Assembly: GCA_026214975.1 (NCBI GenBank)
Contig: JAOBSW010000421.1
Location: 19,445 to 83,444, forward strand
DNA: 64,000 nucleotides
Reading direction: 5' to 3'
Source: Gentiana macrophylla
Taxonomy: Eukaryota > Streptophyta > Magnoliopsida > Gentianales > Gentianaceae
Shown: piece after piece, positions 35,626 through 46,079 of the stretch
Layout: each line of letters begins with the position of its first letter
How positions within the stretch are numbered: position 1 is the first letter of the stretch
Position numbers and translations under genes: made by a program
Notes under the pieces: generated by a model
Seen by the model: only the letters and a program-made list of their open reading frames with translations
What the model was told of the DNA's origin: nothing
The model's database searches: none

Positions 35626-36349
35626 AAGTGGTACAGATTCTCAAGATTCTCATGGATCCTCTAAATAACATACAATCATTCGGGCACGCGTCTATTTTTT
35701 GGTAATCCAATCCTAAATCTTGAACAACAGACTTAGCCTTTCTATAAGAAGCTGGAAATGAATTTGGTAATGGAAATGCCTTTATCAACAACTTAAGTAG
35801 CATTGTGAATGACTTGTTGCTCCACCCGTTAAGACACTTGATGTGAAGCAAAGTGATGATGAATGATAGCTTTGAAAAAGTCTGACATCCTAGATACAAA
35901 CTTTGCTTTGAATCTTCTAGCAATTTGTAAAATTTAAGTGCTTCACCCGTGGGTTCTTGTTCTTCATTTTGCTCATCTAAGTCGTCATACATACCATCTG
36001 AAATGGTAGACATTCCAAACGCATCTTCCAGCAGTTCATTAATTTCATGGTCAACAAGTTCTTCATTTTCCTCATCTACTTCATTGTGTTTGCTTGTAAG
36101 CCTTTCACCATGATTATACCAAGTAGTGTAATTTCTCACGATACCATACCTTACTAAATGGAACTCAATTTCTGATTTAGTATCTCGACGGGCATTGTTA
36201 CACTTACGACATGGACAAATCATTTTCCCATCCTTACTTACTTTCTCCCAAGCAAAATCAATGAAATTCTTTACACCTACTATATAATCATGGCATGCCC
36301 TATCCCTCAACTCCATCCAACTCTTCTCCATGATAAAAATACCTAAAAT
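35591..36349 (-). CDS. CACTA transposase N-terminal and Transposase_21 ORF (uninterrupted copy)
   Basis: From the ATG at 36347-36349 an ORF of about 252 codons runs without the solo LTR found in the other copies. Residues 1-75 are the transposase-associated domain (MEKSWMELRDRACHDYIVGV, then CPCRKCNN, WYNHGE). Residues 75-140 are an acidic linker. Residues 140-250 are the start of Transposase_21 (CLNGWSNKSF, KIDACPNDCMLFRG, CTTCGASRW). A 1-base change near 35630 ends it early. It would be a DNA-binding-type fragment without a catalytic region. The site GATAC at 35893-35897 is the unoccupied target of the solo LTR. Confidence 0.75.
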   Translation of the reverse strand: MLGIFIMEKSWMELRDRACHDYIVGVKNFIDFAWEKVSKDGKMICPCRKCNNARRDTKSEIEFHLVRYGIVRNYTTWYNHGERLTSKHNEVDEENEELVDHEINELLEDAFGMSTISDGMYDDLDEQNEEQEPTGEALKFYKLLEDSKQSLYLGCQTFSKLSFIITLLHIKCLNGWSNKSFTMLLKLLIKAFPLPNSFPASYRKAKSVVQDLGLDYQKIDACPNDCMLFRGSMRILRICTTCGASRWKHGDL

Positions 36350-37768
36350 CTTTGTCAATCAAGTAAAAGCATAAATTAATAATATAATAAATGAAACAAA
36401 CGGTTAATCCAACAAAATTCATTCCCAAAGTAGAAGGATGTGCAAGGATTTCAGGCAACCAAAAGTTTCTTTACCAAACAGAGCTGAAACTAAGATCGAT
36501 GACATGTCATACTTTAAAACAAGAACAAGGTTTAACAAACTAATACATAACAAACTCTTAAGAAGAAAAGCTAAAACACATAGGAGCAAGTTCAGTAACT
36601 TAGCATTTAAGATTGGAGCAGAATCGAGACTACAACCTATACTAAAAATGAGGACATCGATCGTTAAAATACTGAAACATGCATTGGGCATATAAAATGA
36701 GGCTGAACACCTCAAAAAGTAGATACAGCACTATCAAGCATTCAACTATTAACAATCCGATTATAATTTCAAAACATTTAAGGAAAGTGAGAAATGAAGG
36801 AGACCAGGTTTCAAAAGCAGCAAAAGTGAAAACAATGGCCACGTTGTTGGTTCACACAAAACAGAAATTAAAGTTCAATAAATAAACTACTCCACAAAGA
36901 AAGAAAAATAGAAAAGGAATCAATGCACCTCAAATTCAAGTATTTCTTGACAAAGGAATCTCTTACACCTTACGTGGTTCCAGGAATTAAAAGCAGAGGA
37001 AAATGAATTAGAATGAGATGCAAAACAGAGGTGAAACCAAAAGCCTTTTCACTATTATTGAAGAGGCTTTCACATTTAAATTGAATCGGCGTTTGGCGTT
37101 TCAACCTGAATCACCTTAAACATTTGTCACCCCCGACCATCTCAACCCTAGAAATCGAGTACGGAGAAGAGAAGAGAAACGGAGCGAGAAGAGAATAGAG
37201 AGAAAGAGAACAGAAAAATTACCGGTTATAGCGTCGAGCAGCCTGAGCAACCGTGCACGAAGGTGAAGAACGGCGATATCGAAGGAGATAATGGTGATGC
37301 GAGACAACGGCGATGTCGAAGGAGAGACCGGCGATATCTAGGTTTTGATTCGAGAAATTTCTTCTTTTACGTTTTACTATGAAATGAAAAGTAAGGGTGA
37401 ATAAAATAAATAAAATAAAAGACAACATTTTATTGTTTTGAGGAGCGAAAGACACATCTGAAGGAAAAGAATTTCACAGCGACTTTTTCTTTAGAGTTTT
37501 AACGGTGGTGGATGATATAATCCGCCGACCAAGGAAAAAAAAGTTTTATTCGGATTTTAATCCACCGCCATATTAATACTAATTAAATGGAAGCTTATAC
37601 TTATTTGCCGGCGGATTTTTCTAATCCACCGTTAGATGAATGGCACAAGGAACTCCCTACTTGTTTTATCGGCGGATGTATAAAATCCACCACTAAACCA
37701 TATCACTAGCGGTGGAATGTAAAATCCACCGCTAAAATCCGCCGCTAAATAGCAAGTTTTTTGTAGTG
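36350..37768 (-). other. 5' leader and subterminal repeats, inverted CACTA
   Basis: Mirror of the 7231-8676 segment. The subterminal GCGGCGGATTTT-type array occupies 37500-37768, the CT-rich block 37140-37220. No gene. Confidence 0.7.
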
Positions 37769-38115
37769 AGCGTGGCAAGGGTGAAGTGAAAGTCAACGTT
37801 TCAGTATCTACAACAGGAACGAGAAAAGCTAATAGATTGAAGATGAGAACTCGTGGTGGTAATTATCGGCTGATATTAAATGCTAGTCTATTCCCAGAAA
37901 TGAAACTTACAAGTATGGAGAAAAAAGGTATCAGATTTGCCTGTGTGAATAGTGCTAGTGAAGGGACTGGTGGTGGTTGTCTTTCTACATTTGCCTTAAA
38001 GTTTAAGGATATCCCTTTGGTTGACGAGTTCCGATCGTGTGTCATGGAGCATAAAGGCACTGTTGCTGCTTCTTTGAAGACACCAGAAAACACTCCCAAG
38101 GCATTTGATGATTGA
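37769..38115 (+). pseudogene. Last exon of Nup50/RanBP1-domain nucleoporin gene (severed)
   Basis: Starting right at the CACTA end, the plus strand reads [11 protein letters not shown] (with the AGC target copy supplying the join). It continues through [45 protein letters not shown] and ends [12 protein letters not shown] with a TGA at 38113-38115. This is the C-terminal two thirds of a RanBP1-like domain as in plant Nup50a/b, which binds Ran and importin at the nuclear pore. A few inserted residues (for example in the [16 protein letters not shown] stretch) suggest small indels. Cut off from its promoter and N-terminus, it cannot make a normal protein, though a CACTA-driven transcript is possible. 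Confidence 0.85.
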
Positions 38116-38290
38116 GATATGGTAAAATCCAAGAATTACATGGACGTAATATTTGCTTTTTAGTTTCTTGTTTTGCTTGCTTTTGAATTACTATACTATT
38201 TTGTCAACTATATATCTATTCCAAATCAGGATTAATTTTCATTACATTTGCTGACTCCAGTTCAGTTCAGTTCAGTTGCTGCTTACTACA
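38116..38290 (+). other. 3' flank of the Nup50 exon
   Basis: AT-rich stretch that would hold the 3' untranslated region. It includes a CAGTT tandem (four copies of TTCAG-type word at 38258-38277). The copia LTR follows. No other feature. Confidence 0.5.
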
Positions 38291-38519
38291 AGTTTGATTT
38301 TAGGAAGAAATATACAGAACTTCCTTTGAAGAAGAAAGAGGTAAGCAATGGATAATTATTCTTCTTGATAGAATGCAAAAATATTGTCTTGTACATTCTA
38401 TATCCTCCAGGATATGTACTAACCAAATCTAACATAAAAATCAATAAAGAGTCTAAGATTGTGACACTTGTCACCACACGTGTAATTACTAATTCCCTTG
38501 TTTTTTTCTCCCCCTCTCA

Positions 38520-39060
38520 AACGATTATGTGGGTCAACCACAATGAGTTTGGCTTTAAAGTTACATAACATAGAGATAGGTAAAGGTTTACTACAGATAT
38601 CTGCAACTTGTGCAGAAGAGGGTATATAATAGACTTTCAGTTTCTTGTCCTGAACCAAATTCTTGATGTAGTGAACATCAACTTCAATGTGCTTTGTCTT
38701 AGCATGATACACTGGATTCTGAGCTAGGGTTGTTGCTCCAGTATTGTCACACCACAGAACTGGTATAGCTGGAAGTATGAACTTAATTTTTCACATCCTT
38801 GTTTGCATAATCCACATGAATCTCGGCCCGAGTTGGACAAAGCTCTATACTCTGATTCACAACTTGCATCTAGCCACAATTGTTTGCTTTTTGGACCTCC
38901 AAGTAATGAGAGACTTTCCAAAGTACACACAGTAGCCTCATGTAGATTTCCTATCAGTTGGATCAGCAGCCCAATTTGTATTAGTAAACCCACGCAACTG
39001 TAATGTATCACTAGGTATAAACTATAGGCCTTGCTTCAGAGTTCCCTGTATGATTCTTAA
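38520..39060 (-). pseudogene. copia RNase H
   Basis: Minus strand: SLLGGPKSKQLWLDASCESE YRAL-type block near 38870-38910 and then HIEVDVHYIKNLVQDKKLKV with ADICSKPLP near 38590-38690, the usual C-terminal end of copia pol. Frameshifts separate the pieces. Confidence 0.75.
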
Positions 39061-39068
39061 AAGTCTTT

Positions 39069-40492
39069 TCAGGGCTTGCCAATGTTCAGTACATGGTTTC
39101 TACATAAATTGGCTTGGGTATTAACTGTATATGCTATATCTAGCCTTGTAAGACTCAGATATTGTAGTGCCCCAATGGCACTCTTATATATTCCAGGATT
39201 AACAAGGGGCTCACCTTGATAAGGGACAAGCTGTTTACCTGCTAACATTGGTGGAGAACAGTGTTTGAGATGTTCCATGTTTAGCCTCTTGAGCAACTGA
39301 GATGCATAATATGATTGTGTCAAATACATCCCTAAACTGTCTCTTGACACCTGCAATCCTAGGAAGTGAGACAAATGGCCTAGATCCTTAAGAGAGAACC
39401 TGGAGTTCAATTGCCTGATAAACTTCTGTATCAGTGCGGGTGTATTCCCTGTAATAAGAATATCATCTACATAGACCAGAACAAACATAATTTGAGTTTC
39501 ACACCTGAACAAAAAAAGAGAGTGATCTAACATAGACTGAGTGAACCCCCATCTGATCATTTGAGCTCTGAATGCATCAAACCAAGCTCTTGGTGCTTGC
39601 TTCAGGACATACAAAGCCTTTTTTAACCTACACACATTTAAGAGAGAACTTGGAGTTCAATTGCTTGATAAACTTCTGTATCAGTGAAGGTGTATTCCCT
39701 GTAATAAGAATATCATCTACATAGACCAGAACAAACATAATTTGAGTTTCACACCTGAACATATAAAGAGAGTGATCTAACATAGACTGAGTGAACCCCC
39801 ATCTGATCATTTGGGCTCTGAATTCATCAAACCAAGCTCTTGGTGCTTGCTTCAGGCCATACAAAGCCTTTTTCAACTTACACACATAGTTAGTTTTTGT
39901 AGAATCCACAAATCCCTTTGGTTGCTCCATGTAAACAGGCTCTTGTAGGGGTCCATTCAAGAATGCATTGTTGATGTCAATTTGATTTACTGGCCAGTTC
40001 ATTGACACAGCCAATGTCAGGATCACTCTAACTGGTGGCAGACTTTGCAACAGGACTGAAAGTTTCAGTAAAATCTATACCATAATGTTGACTATACCCT
40101 TTAGCCACTAATTTTGCCTTATGTTTAAGTATAGTACCATATGGCCTCAACTTCAATTTGAAGATCCAACTGTTTCCAACTATGCTTTTTCCAGATGGAG
40201 GCCTTACCAATTCCCATGTCATTTTATGCATAAGAGCCCTGTATTCATCCATTATTGGCAGCAGAATAAACTTTGGGTTTATAGATGACACTTTTAGATC
40301 TAGTTTGCATAGGATGAGCTGGAGGTACAGGTCTAGGTAGATTGATAGATGATAAATCTGTGGTACTAATGGAGGTTTGAGTGTTAAAATTGGAAGTGGC
40401 ACTTTATGATGGAATAGGTGTATGATTATGTGGTGAGGGAGTGTTTTGAGATGGTGATTGTGTGTGTGGACTAAGTGATTGTGAAGCATCAT
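39069..40492 (-). pseudogene. copia reverse transcriptase with internally duplicated catalytic core
   Basis: The RT starts near 40270 with EYRALMHKMTWELVRPPSGK, then KAKLVAKGYSQHYGIDFTETFSPV, QIDINNAFLNGPLQEPVYME and YGLKQAPRAWFDEFRAQMIR. The stretch from KKALYGLKQAPRAW through LVYVDDILITGNTP to LNSKFSL is present twice in tandem (39638-39886 and 39388-39636). The second copy is in another frame and continues normally with LGHLSHFLGLQVSRDSLGMY. The duplication is about 250 bp, not a multiple of three, so the enzyme is dead in this copy. Confidence 0.85.
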
Positions 40493-40739
40493 TATTGAAA
40501 TAGTCAGTATGAGGAGAACTTGGATTTGAACTTACCTGATCAGCAGCAGGGGCAACAACTTCATCAGCAGGATCACTCAAGATTATGCCTTTCTCCCACT
40601 CTTGCTGAGTGGATGGAAGAGTAAGAAGAATGGAGAAGGAGGTGTAATCACTAAGAATTTGGGTAGAGGGGCCTTGAGTGAACCCTTGAGAAAAAGAGAA
40701 GAGAGTTTCATAAAAAATCACATTGTTAGGGATGTAAAT

Positions 40740-41304
40740 CTGGCCAGTGTCATCTAGACACTTAAAGCCTTTATGACAGAGGCGATGCCTAAATTCACAT
40801 GCCTTTTGGTGTGAAACTCAAACTTAGTAGTCTGAAAGGGCCGTAGGTTTGGATAAATAGCACAACCAAACACTTTGAGTTTCTTATAATCAGGTTTAAC
40901 AGACATCAGACACTCAGTAAGAGATTTGCCGGCAAGGACATGGGTAGGAAGGGAATTGATGAGATGGACATAGGTCTGGAAGCTATGCCACCAATATCTT
41001 AAAGGCATGCTGGCCCGTACAAGTAAAGTGAGGCTAGTTTCAACAATATGCCTGTGCTTCCTTTCTGCCCTACCATTTTAGGCATGATCATGAGGACAAG
41101 GATGTCTAAAGATGATTCCTGCAGTGTCAAGATAATGTTGAAGTGACCTATATCTCCCCCCCAATCAGACTGAACACACTTGATTTTGCCAGAAAACTGA
41201 GTTTCTATCATGACCTTAAACATTTTGAAGCCACTAAAAGTCTCAGACTTAGACTTCAAAGGGTAGATACAAGTAAACCTAGAGTAATCATCTATGAAAT
41301 GCAC
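40740..41304 (-). pseudogene. copia integrase core (broken)
   Basis: The core continues in two frames: HFIDDYSRFTCIYPLKSKSE with the first catalytic Asp, then CVQSDWGGDIGHFN with the second. After a break near 41000 comes INSLPTHVLAGKSLTECLM and YKKLKVFGCAIYPNLRPF, typical of the C-terminal side of copia integrase. The catalytic Glu region (near 41070) is degraded. Confidence 0.75.
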
Positions 41305-42272
41305 ATAATAACTATATCCTTCTCAGGATTTGATGGTGTAGGGCCCCACAGATCTGTGTGTATGAGATCAAAAGGTGCTTTGGCATGAGAATCAGATAAA
41401 GGATAAAACTGGTTTTGTGCTTTAACAAATTGACATGACTCACAGAAAGATAAGACACCATTAGTTTTAACATTACAATCCTTCAAAATGGAAGACAAAG
41501 CATGATCAGAAGGATGCCCAAGACTTCTGTGCCAAACATCAGGACTAGCATTCACATTATTACATGCAATAGAGTGTTTAGAAACATAAAAACAGGCAGA
41601 AAGACAATTGGAGTGAGGGCAGTTCTCAAGATGAAGAAAGATCTTGTAAAGGCCATCCTGCAGTTGACCCCTAAGAAGTGTTGTTCCTGTATGCTTGTCC
41701 TTCACAACACAAGATAAATCATCAAGTTCAATCAAAATAGGATTATCATATATAAGTTTGGATATACTAAGAAGGTTTCTGGTGATGTGTGGAACATGTA
41801 AGATATTGTGCAGGTGCAATGATCCATGAGGTGTGTGTAAGAAGGAATGCCCAATGTGTGATATTACCAATCTTTCACCACTTCCTACAGTCAGTGTATC
41901 ATTACCATTGTAATTAGGATTGATGCTCATATTTCCCAAGTCAGCAGTGACAAGATTTGTTGCTCCACTGTCCAAATACCCGGCATTATCATTAACTGTG
42001 CTAGGACTTGCAATATAAGCCGAGTTCCGTTTTGAGCCACCTCCATTTCCACTTGAAGCTGGTTGAAAATCATGTTCAAATATATGCCAACAATCAATAA
42101 CTGTGTGACCATTCTTGCCACAAAGTTGGCAAGTCATTTTGGGGCCAGATCTACCACCATTTCCATTCCTGCCACCACCTCTATTACCCCCTCTACCTCT
42201 GTAATTACCTTGATTGCTATTAGGTCTATTATGTGGTCTATTTCCTGAACCACCAGCTCCATAAATGACCAA
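41292..42272 (-). pseudogene. copia protease, GAG-pre-integrase and integrase N-terminus
   Basis: A 326-codon open stretch. After the zinc knuckle comes the aspartic protease motif YLDSGATNLVTADL. Then follows GAG-pre-integrase (LLRGQLQDGLYKIFL, VWHRSLGHPSDHALSS) with the H and C residues of the HHCC zinc finger (CESCQFVKAQ). It ends FDLIHTDLWGPTPSNPEKD, where the integrase core starts. The frame then shifts near 41300. Confidence 0.8.
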
Positions 42273-43270
42273 TATGCAGCATAATTAGGTTGGACAGCAT
42301 TTGGTGCACTTGCAAGAGTTAGAGTTGGATTGAACCTTGCAAGAAGTCTTTCATGTGTCAAAGAATCGTGATTGTACCTCTGGCCAAGTGAGAGAGCCAA
42401 TCCTAGAGGTAATGTTGACAATAACAGCCTCATAATCTGTATCCAATCCACCCAGTGTAGCCAAAATTAGTTCAGATTTAGATATGAGATATCCCCGCTA
42501 CTGACTAGACTATCACTATAGGTTTTCATTTGGGCCAAATAATAGGACATGGATCCGCCTCAGTTTTCTCATTTGTTCAGGGCACTCTTAAATTCCAACA
42601 TTCTAGCGTCAGATTGACCGTTAAACAAGGTTTCTAATGTAGTCAAAATTTTATGTGAAGTACCACATCCCATCACTTCCACTAAGGCTTGTTCAGTCAT
42701 AGAACTCAATAACCATCCCATTAATAACTGATCAATAGTATCCCACTATTCCACAGGAGAGTATGGCAAACTAGTAAACATACATGTGTTTGGAGGTCTG
42801 GGTACGGTTCCGAGAAGAAATCCTTCCAGTTTGTGTCCCTTCACTATTGGCAATATGGTGTATTTCCAGAGTAAATAGTTGTCCCGGTTGAGTTTCACTA
42901 TGCATGTCTGATTCAAATGACCTTGAAACGGAGATCCTGTCTGTGGAAAGGAACTGGGTGAGGGAGACCTCATAAAGGTGGATATGCCTGGAAAAGATGT
43001 CGGAAAAGATGGTGGCACCATTGTACTGGAGAAGAAATGTGGGAGAGATCCACCAAAAACCAGTAGTGGATACATGAAACCCGGATAAGGAATGGATCCA
43101 AGAGTCGATCTGTAGTATGGAGGTGTTCCAAGATCTGCTCCTGCAAGTGTGGTGGTTGTAATGGCCAGAATCGAAATGGAGCTCATCGGAACTGTGCTTT
43201 CATGGCTTCCTCCAGCTCCCTGTGCTTCCTGAGCTCCTGTCGTTGGTACAGTCAAGGTCCCAGTACTCAT
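42134..43270 (-). pseudogene. copia gag (frameshifted)
   Basis: ATG at 43268-43270 follows the primer-binding site by about 15 bases. The N-terminus is rich in Thr, Ser, Gly and Pro. The UBN2-like core reads CIVKLNRDNYLLWKYTILPI then VKGHKLEGFLLGT before the frame breaks near 42745. After a degraded middle, a zinc knuckle CQLCGKNGHTVIDC (CX2CX4HX4C) stands near 42085-42130 behind a Gly/Arg/Asn-rich stretch. Confidence 0.75.
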
Positions 43271-43515
43271 GACGCTAGTCTATTTGCTCCGATAACAAGT
43301 TTGATTTTAGGATGAAATATACTGAACTTCCATTGAAGTAGAAAAAGGTAAGTAACGGATAATTATTCTTCTTGATAGAATCAAAAAATCTTGTCTTGTA
43401 CATTCTATATCCTTTAGGATATGTACTAACCAAATCTAACAGAAAATCAATAGATAGTCTAAGATTGTGACACTTTTCATTACATCCAACCACACATCTA
43501 ATTACTAATTGCCTT

Positions 43516-43700
43516 ATTCTTTTCTCTATAGAACTTCATGGTGGTCCTATTCTTTTGAAAATGTTGTATGCATTCATTGGACGGAGTATATCGAGTGTTT
43601 TACCGAAAAAAAACACATTCATGTCGGCCGTTGTGAGTGAGACTTAAAGAAGCGAGCCCTCTCCCCTCAACTTTTAATGTTATTTTTTTCTCTCATACTG
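43516..43700. other. Gap without a recognisable feature
   Basis: Short AT-rich stretch between the copia LTR and the tandem repeats. Nothing recognised. Confidence 0.5.
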
Positions 43701-43715
43701 TGAAAGTTCAAGCGT

Positions 43716-44130
43716 TTACCGTTCTACTAAAACCAATTAGTTGTAGTAAAGGTGCAAATTTATTTCTTTAGGCATTCAAGCGCTTACCATTCTACTAAAA
43801 CCAATTTGTTGTAGTAAATGTGCAACTTTATTTCTTTAGGCATTCAAGAGTGTGGGCAATCTATCCCAACCGTTCTACTAAAACCAATTGGTTGTAGTAA
43901 ATGTGCAACTTTATTTCTTTAGGCATTCAAGAGTGTGGGCAATCTATACCAACACCCCCAAGTGTTGGTACCGTTCTACTAAAACCAATTCGTTGTACTA
44001 TAGGTGCAACTTTATTTCTTTAGGCATTCTAAAGTGTGGCAATCTATCCCAACCGTTCTACTAAAACCAATTGGTTGTAGTAAAGGTGCACCTTTATTTC
44101 TTAGGCATTCAAGAGTGTGTGCAATCCATC
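43716..44130 (+). repeat. Tandem repeat, five copies of a 70-105 bp unit
   Basis: The word ACCGTTCTACTAAAACCAAT starts units near 43718, 43788, 43869, 43969 and 44052. Each is followed by GTTGTAGTAAA, GTGCAACTTTATTTCTTTAG and GCATTCAAG. Units differ in whether they include AGTGTGGGCAATCTATCCCA. Two further diverged copies lie beyond the hAT MITE, near 44797 and 45085, which suggests that the array belonged to a larger retroelement-like unit now interrupted. Confidence 0.8.
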
Positions 44131-44227
44131 CCAACACCCTCCTAGTGTTTGCAATCTGTCCAACACAAGTGTGTGCAATCTCACCCAACACTTGTACTTT
44201 TTTTTTATTATTTTTATTTTTTAATTA

Positions 44228-44282
44228 ATGTTCCAACCAGGGTTCGATCCGGTGATCTCAGGCTCCGATACCATGTTAAGAT
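44228..44282 (-). other. LTR/primer-binding-site-like segment (copy 1)
   Basis: AATGTTCCAACCAGGGTTCG ... CCGATACCATGTTAAG. On the minus strand it holds a TGGTATCGGAG word, like the initiator-Met-tRNA primer-binding site of copia/TRIM elements, together with T-arm-like GGTTCGATCC. It recurs at 45023-45072 with GCTCTGATACCA intact. The two copies bracket a MITE and diverged tandem repeats, so the area is probably a degraded TRIM-like retroelement on the minus strand. Confidence 0.45.
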
Positions 44283-44778
44283 TAGTGATGTTAACACAAA
44301 CGAGCTTAAAAGCATGTTCAAGCGCGGCTCGATAAGTATAAAAAATGTTCGAGCTCGAGCTGGAGCTCGATATGAAGCTCGCGAACAGGCTCACACTCGA
44401 GCTCGGCTCGTTCAATAGTATTTTTTTAACGGGAATGATTTGTTTATATCCAATATATCCATTACTCAACCCAAAATACTCGTTTATTGTAACATCCATA
44501 AAATATTTGTTATTTGTTAAATTATTTATGTGTATATATTCCCTAAAAAAATTATGTGTATATATGATTTATATTTATTATTTATATTATATATTATATA
44601 AGTTCGCGAACACTAACTAGCGTTCGTTCAAAGCAGATTTCATGTTCGCTCGTTTTGTAAACGAGCAAGAGAACCCGATCGAGCTCGGCTCGATAGCATA
44701 AATGAACGAGCTCGAACGAGCATACACGAGCCGAGTTTGAGCCTTGTTCGTGAACGCTCGGTTCGTTTAACAGCTCTA
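44283..44778. mobile_element. hAT-type MITE, 496 bp
   Basis: An 8-bp target duplication GTTAAGAT (44275-44282 and 44779-44786) flanks terminal inverted repeats TAGTGATGTTAACAC / TAGAGCTGTTAAACG. Subterminal CGAGCTCGGCTCG-type words occur in both orientations. There is no coding sequence. The 8-bp duplication and TAGRG ends point to the hAT superfamily. It inserted beside the primer-binding-like site. Confidence 0.85.
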
Positions 44779-45022
44779 GTTAAGATCAAGTGCTTACCGT
44801 TGTACTAAAACTAATTGGTGTTAGTAAATATGCAACTTTATTTCCTTATCATTTAAGAGTGTGTGCAATTTGTCCCAACACCCTCCCCCCTCCTCAAGTG
44901 TTGGCAATCTATCCAACACTTGCACAATTTTCATTCAATAGTGTGGGCAATCTGTCCCAGCACCCTCCCCCTCAACTGAGGGCAATCTATCCCCAACACT
45001 TGAATAATTTCTTTTTAAATAA

Positions 45023-45170
45023 TGTTCCAACCAGGGTTCGATCCCGTGACCTCTAGCTCTGATACCATGTTAAGATCAAGTGCTTACCGTTGTACTAAAA
45101 CCAATTGGTGTTAGTAAATGTGCTACTTTATTTCCTTATCATTTAAGAGTGTGGGCAACTGTCCCAACAA
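45023..45170 (-). other. LTR/primer-binding-site-like segment (copy 2)
   Basis: Second copy of the AATGTTCCAACCAGGGTTCG block with GCTCTGATACCA (minus-strand TGGTATCAGAGC), followed by a TACCGTTGTACTAAAACCAA repeat copy. See the first copy at 44228. Confidence 0.5.
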
Positions 45171-45284
45171 ATACATCAAACAATTAGAATAGCCGAAGTA
45201 GTTGAGTGCAGTACTATTCTCTGTAGGTGAAATCCAGCCTACGAGATTTAGTGCGCTTAGCTCAACCCACAAATCCATGCTAAA

Positions 45285-45537
45285 TACTCCATCCGTCTCG
45301 TGATATAGTTCGTAATATAGGGTATTTTTGGCGTTTTAATTTTTTTAATGTTATAAAGTTTTTTCACATCCCAATACAATATTAAATGTATTGTTTTCCT
45401 TTCAAATTAAACAAAACAATATTACATTCACTTTTAGAAAAAATATAATATCTTGCCTAAAAATGTTAAAAAGTAATTCATTTTTGAGATTCTTAATTAG
45501 TGTAAAATTTCTGAAAGCCCTATAATACGGGACAGAT
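45285..45537. mobile_element. Stowaway-like (Tc1/mariner) MITE
   Basis: Begins ACTCCATCCGTCTCGTGATA and ends CTATAATACGGGACAGATAG, an imperfect inverted repeat of the CTCCCTCCGTCCC type with TA at the ends. Interior is AT-rich and non-coding, about 250 bp, the normal size for this class. Confidence 0.7.
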
Positions 45538-45689
45538 AGTTTGTTTCTTTGGAACATTTTGTTTAGAAGTTCAATAATTAATGTATTTATCTCTTGTACA
45601 TTTTTTGGCAAAAAGAAGAAAGGTAGGTTTTCATCGTTACTTTTTTTAAATTGTTTATTTATTTTATAAAGATTATCTTACTTATTGTT

Positions 45690-45735
45690 TTTTATTTATA
45701 ATAATAATAATTATTATTATTATTATCATTCCTCC
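45690..45735. repeat. (TAA)n(TTA)n microsatellite
   Basis: Self-complementary run of ATAATAATAATTATTATTAT type within an AT-rich stretch. Confidence 0.85.
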
Positions 45736-45779
45736 TCTACAATTCTTCATGTTACAAAGTTATATATATGATTTAGGCC

Positions 45780-45965
45780 GAGGTCGGATCCTCTGCTGTG
45801 GCGGCGGATTCACAGCAGACGGTGCTGTGACGCCAAAACGGAGTCGTTTTGGTTCAGAATAAAAAAAAACACACACACAGCAAAACGGCGTCGTTTTGCG
45901 TCGAATTGACGCCGTTTTGATCACAACACAGCACAACAGGGGCGGACTTACATCAGACGATCCCA
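45780..45965. other. GC-rich block with AAAACG-CGTTTT palindromes
   Basis: Three palindromic words occur: CAAAACGGAGTCGTTTTG (45835-45852), CAAAACGGCGTCGTTTTG (45882-45899) and half-site GACGCCGTTTTGATC (45908-45922). The block is locally GC-rich amid AT-rich DNA. A short minus-strand ORF across it resembles nothing known. Confidence 0.6.
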
Positions 45966-46079
45966 ATTCGATTTAGGCCACACATCCGGTATCCCGATAT
46001 GTGTGTAGTTACGTAATATGATTTAGGCCACACATCCAGCATCTCCAAATTTGACATTACATTGTGGCAATATAACTCC

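Larger units (their letters stand above)
33699..37768 (-). mobile_element. Inverted, 3'-truncated CACTA copy
   Basis: A near-identical copy of the CACTA element in reverse: the 5' terminus CACTACAAAAAACTTGC reads leftward from 37768 and the copy ends at 33699 inside the intron of the captured MRS2-11-like fragment (matching about 32300 in the forward copy). It lacks the solo LTR, the copia-joined tandem units and the 3' end. The flank of its 5' end is AGC (37769-37771), the complement of the GCT flanking the forward 3' end at 33251. Confidence 0.9.
38291..43515 (-). mobile_element. Copia retrotransposon with both LTRs (minus strand)
   Basis: The two LTRs (about 38291-38499 and 43298-43515) share AGTTTGATTTTAGG at one end and TAATTACTAATT near the other, with scattered differences between them, so the insertion is not very recent. 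Polypurine tract: the purine run opposite 38502-38518. Primer-binding site: GCTCCGATAACA at 43286-43297, an altered initiator-Met-tRNA site. Between them is a complete but frameshifted gag-pol in normal copia order. It sits 175 bp downstream of the Nup50 stop codon. Confidence 0.85.

Noticed and set aside
43716..44130. Regularly spaced repeats that might suggest a CRISPR array
   Set aside because: This is plant nuclear DNA, the unit itself is long and diverged, and spacers are not unique sequences.
44230..44275. tRNA-like T-arm (GGTTCGATCC) followed by a CTCTGATACCA-like end
   Set aside because: No cloverleaf or A-box half. The segment is better explained by a primer-binding site copied from initiator Met tRNA in a retroelement.
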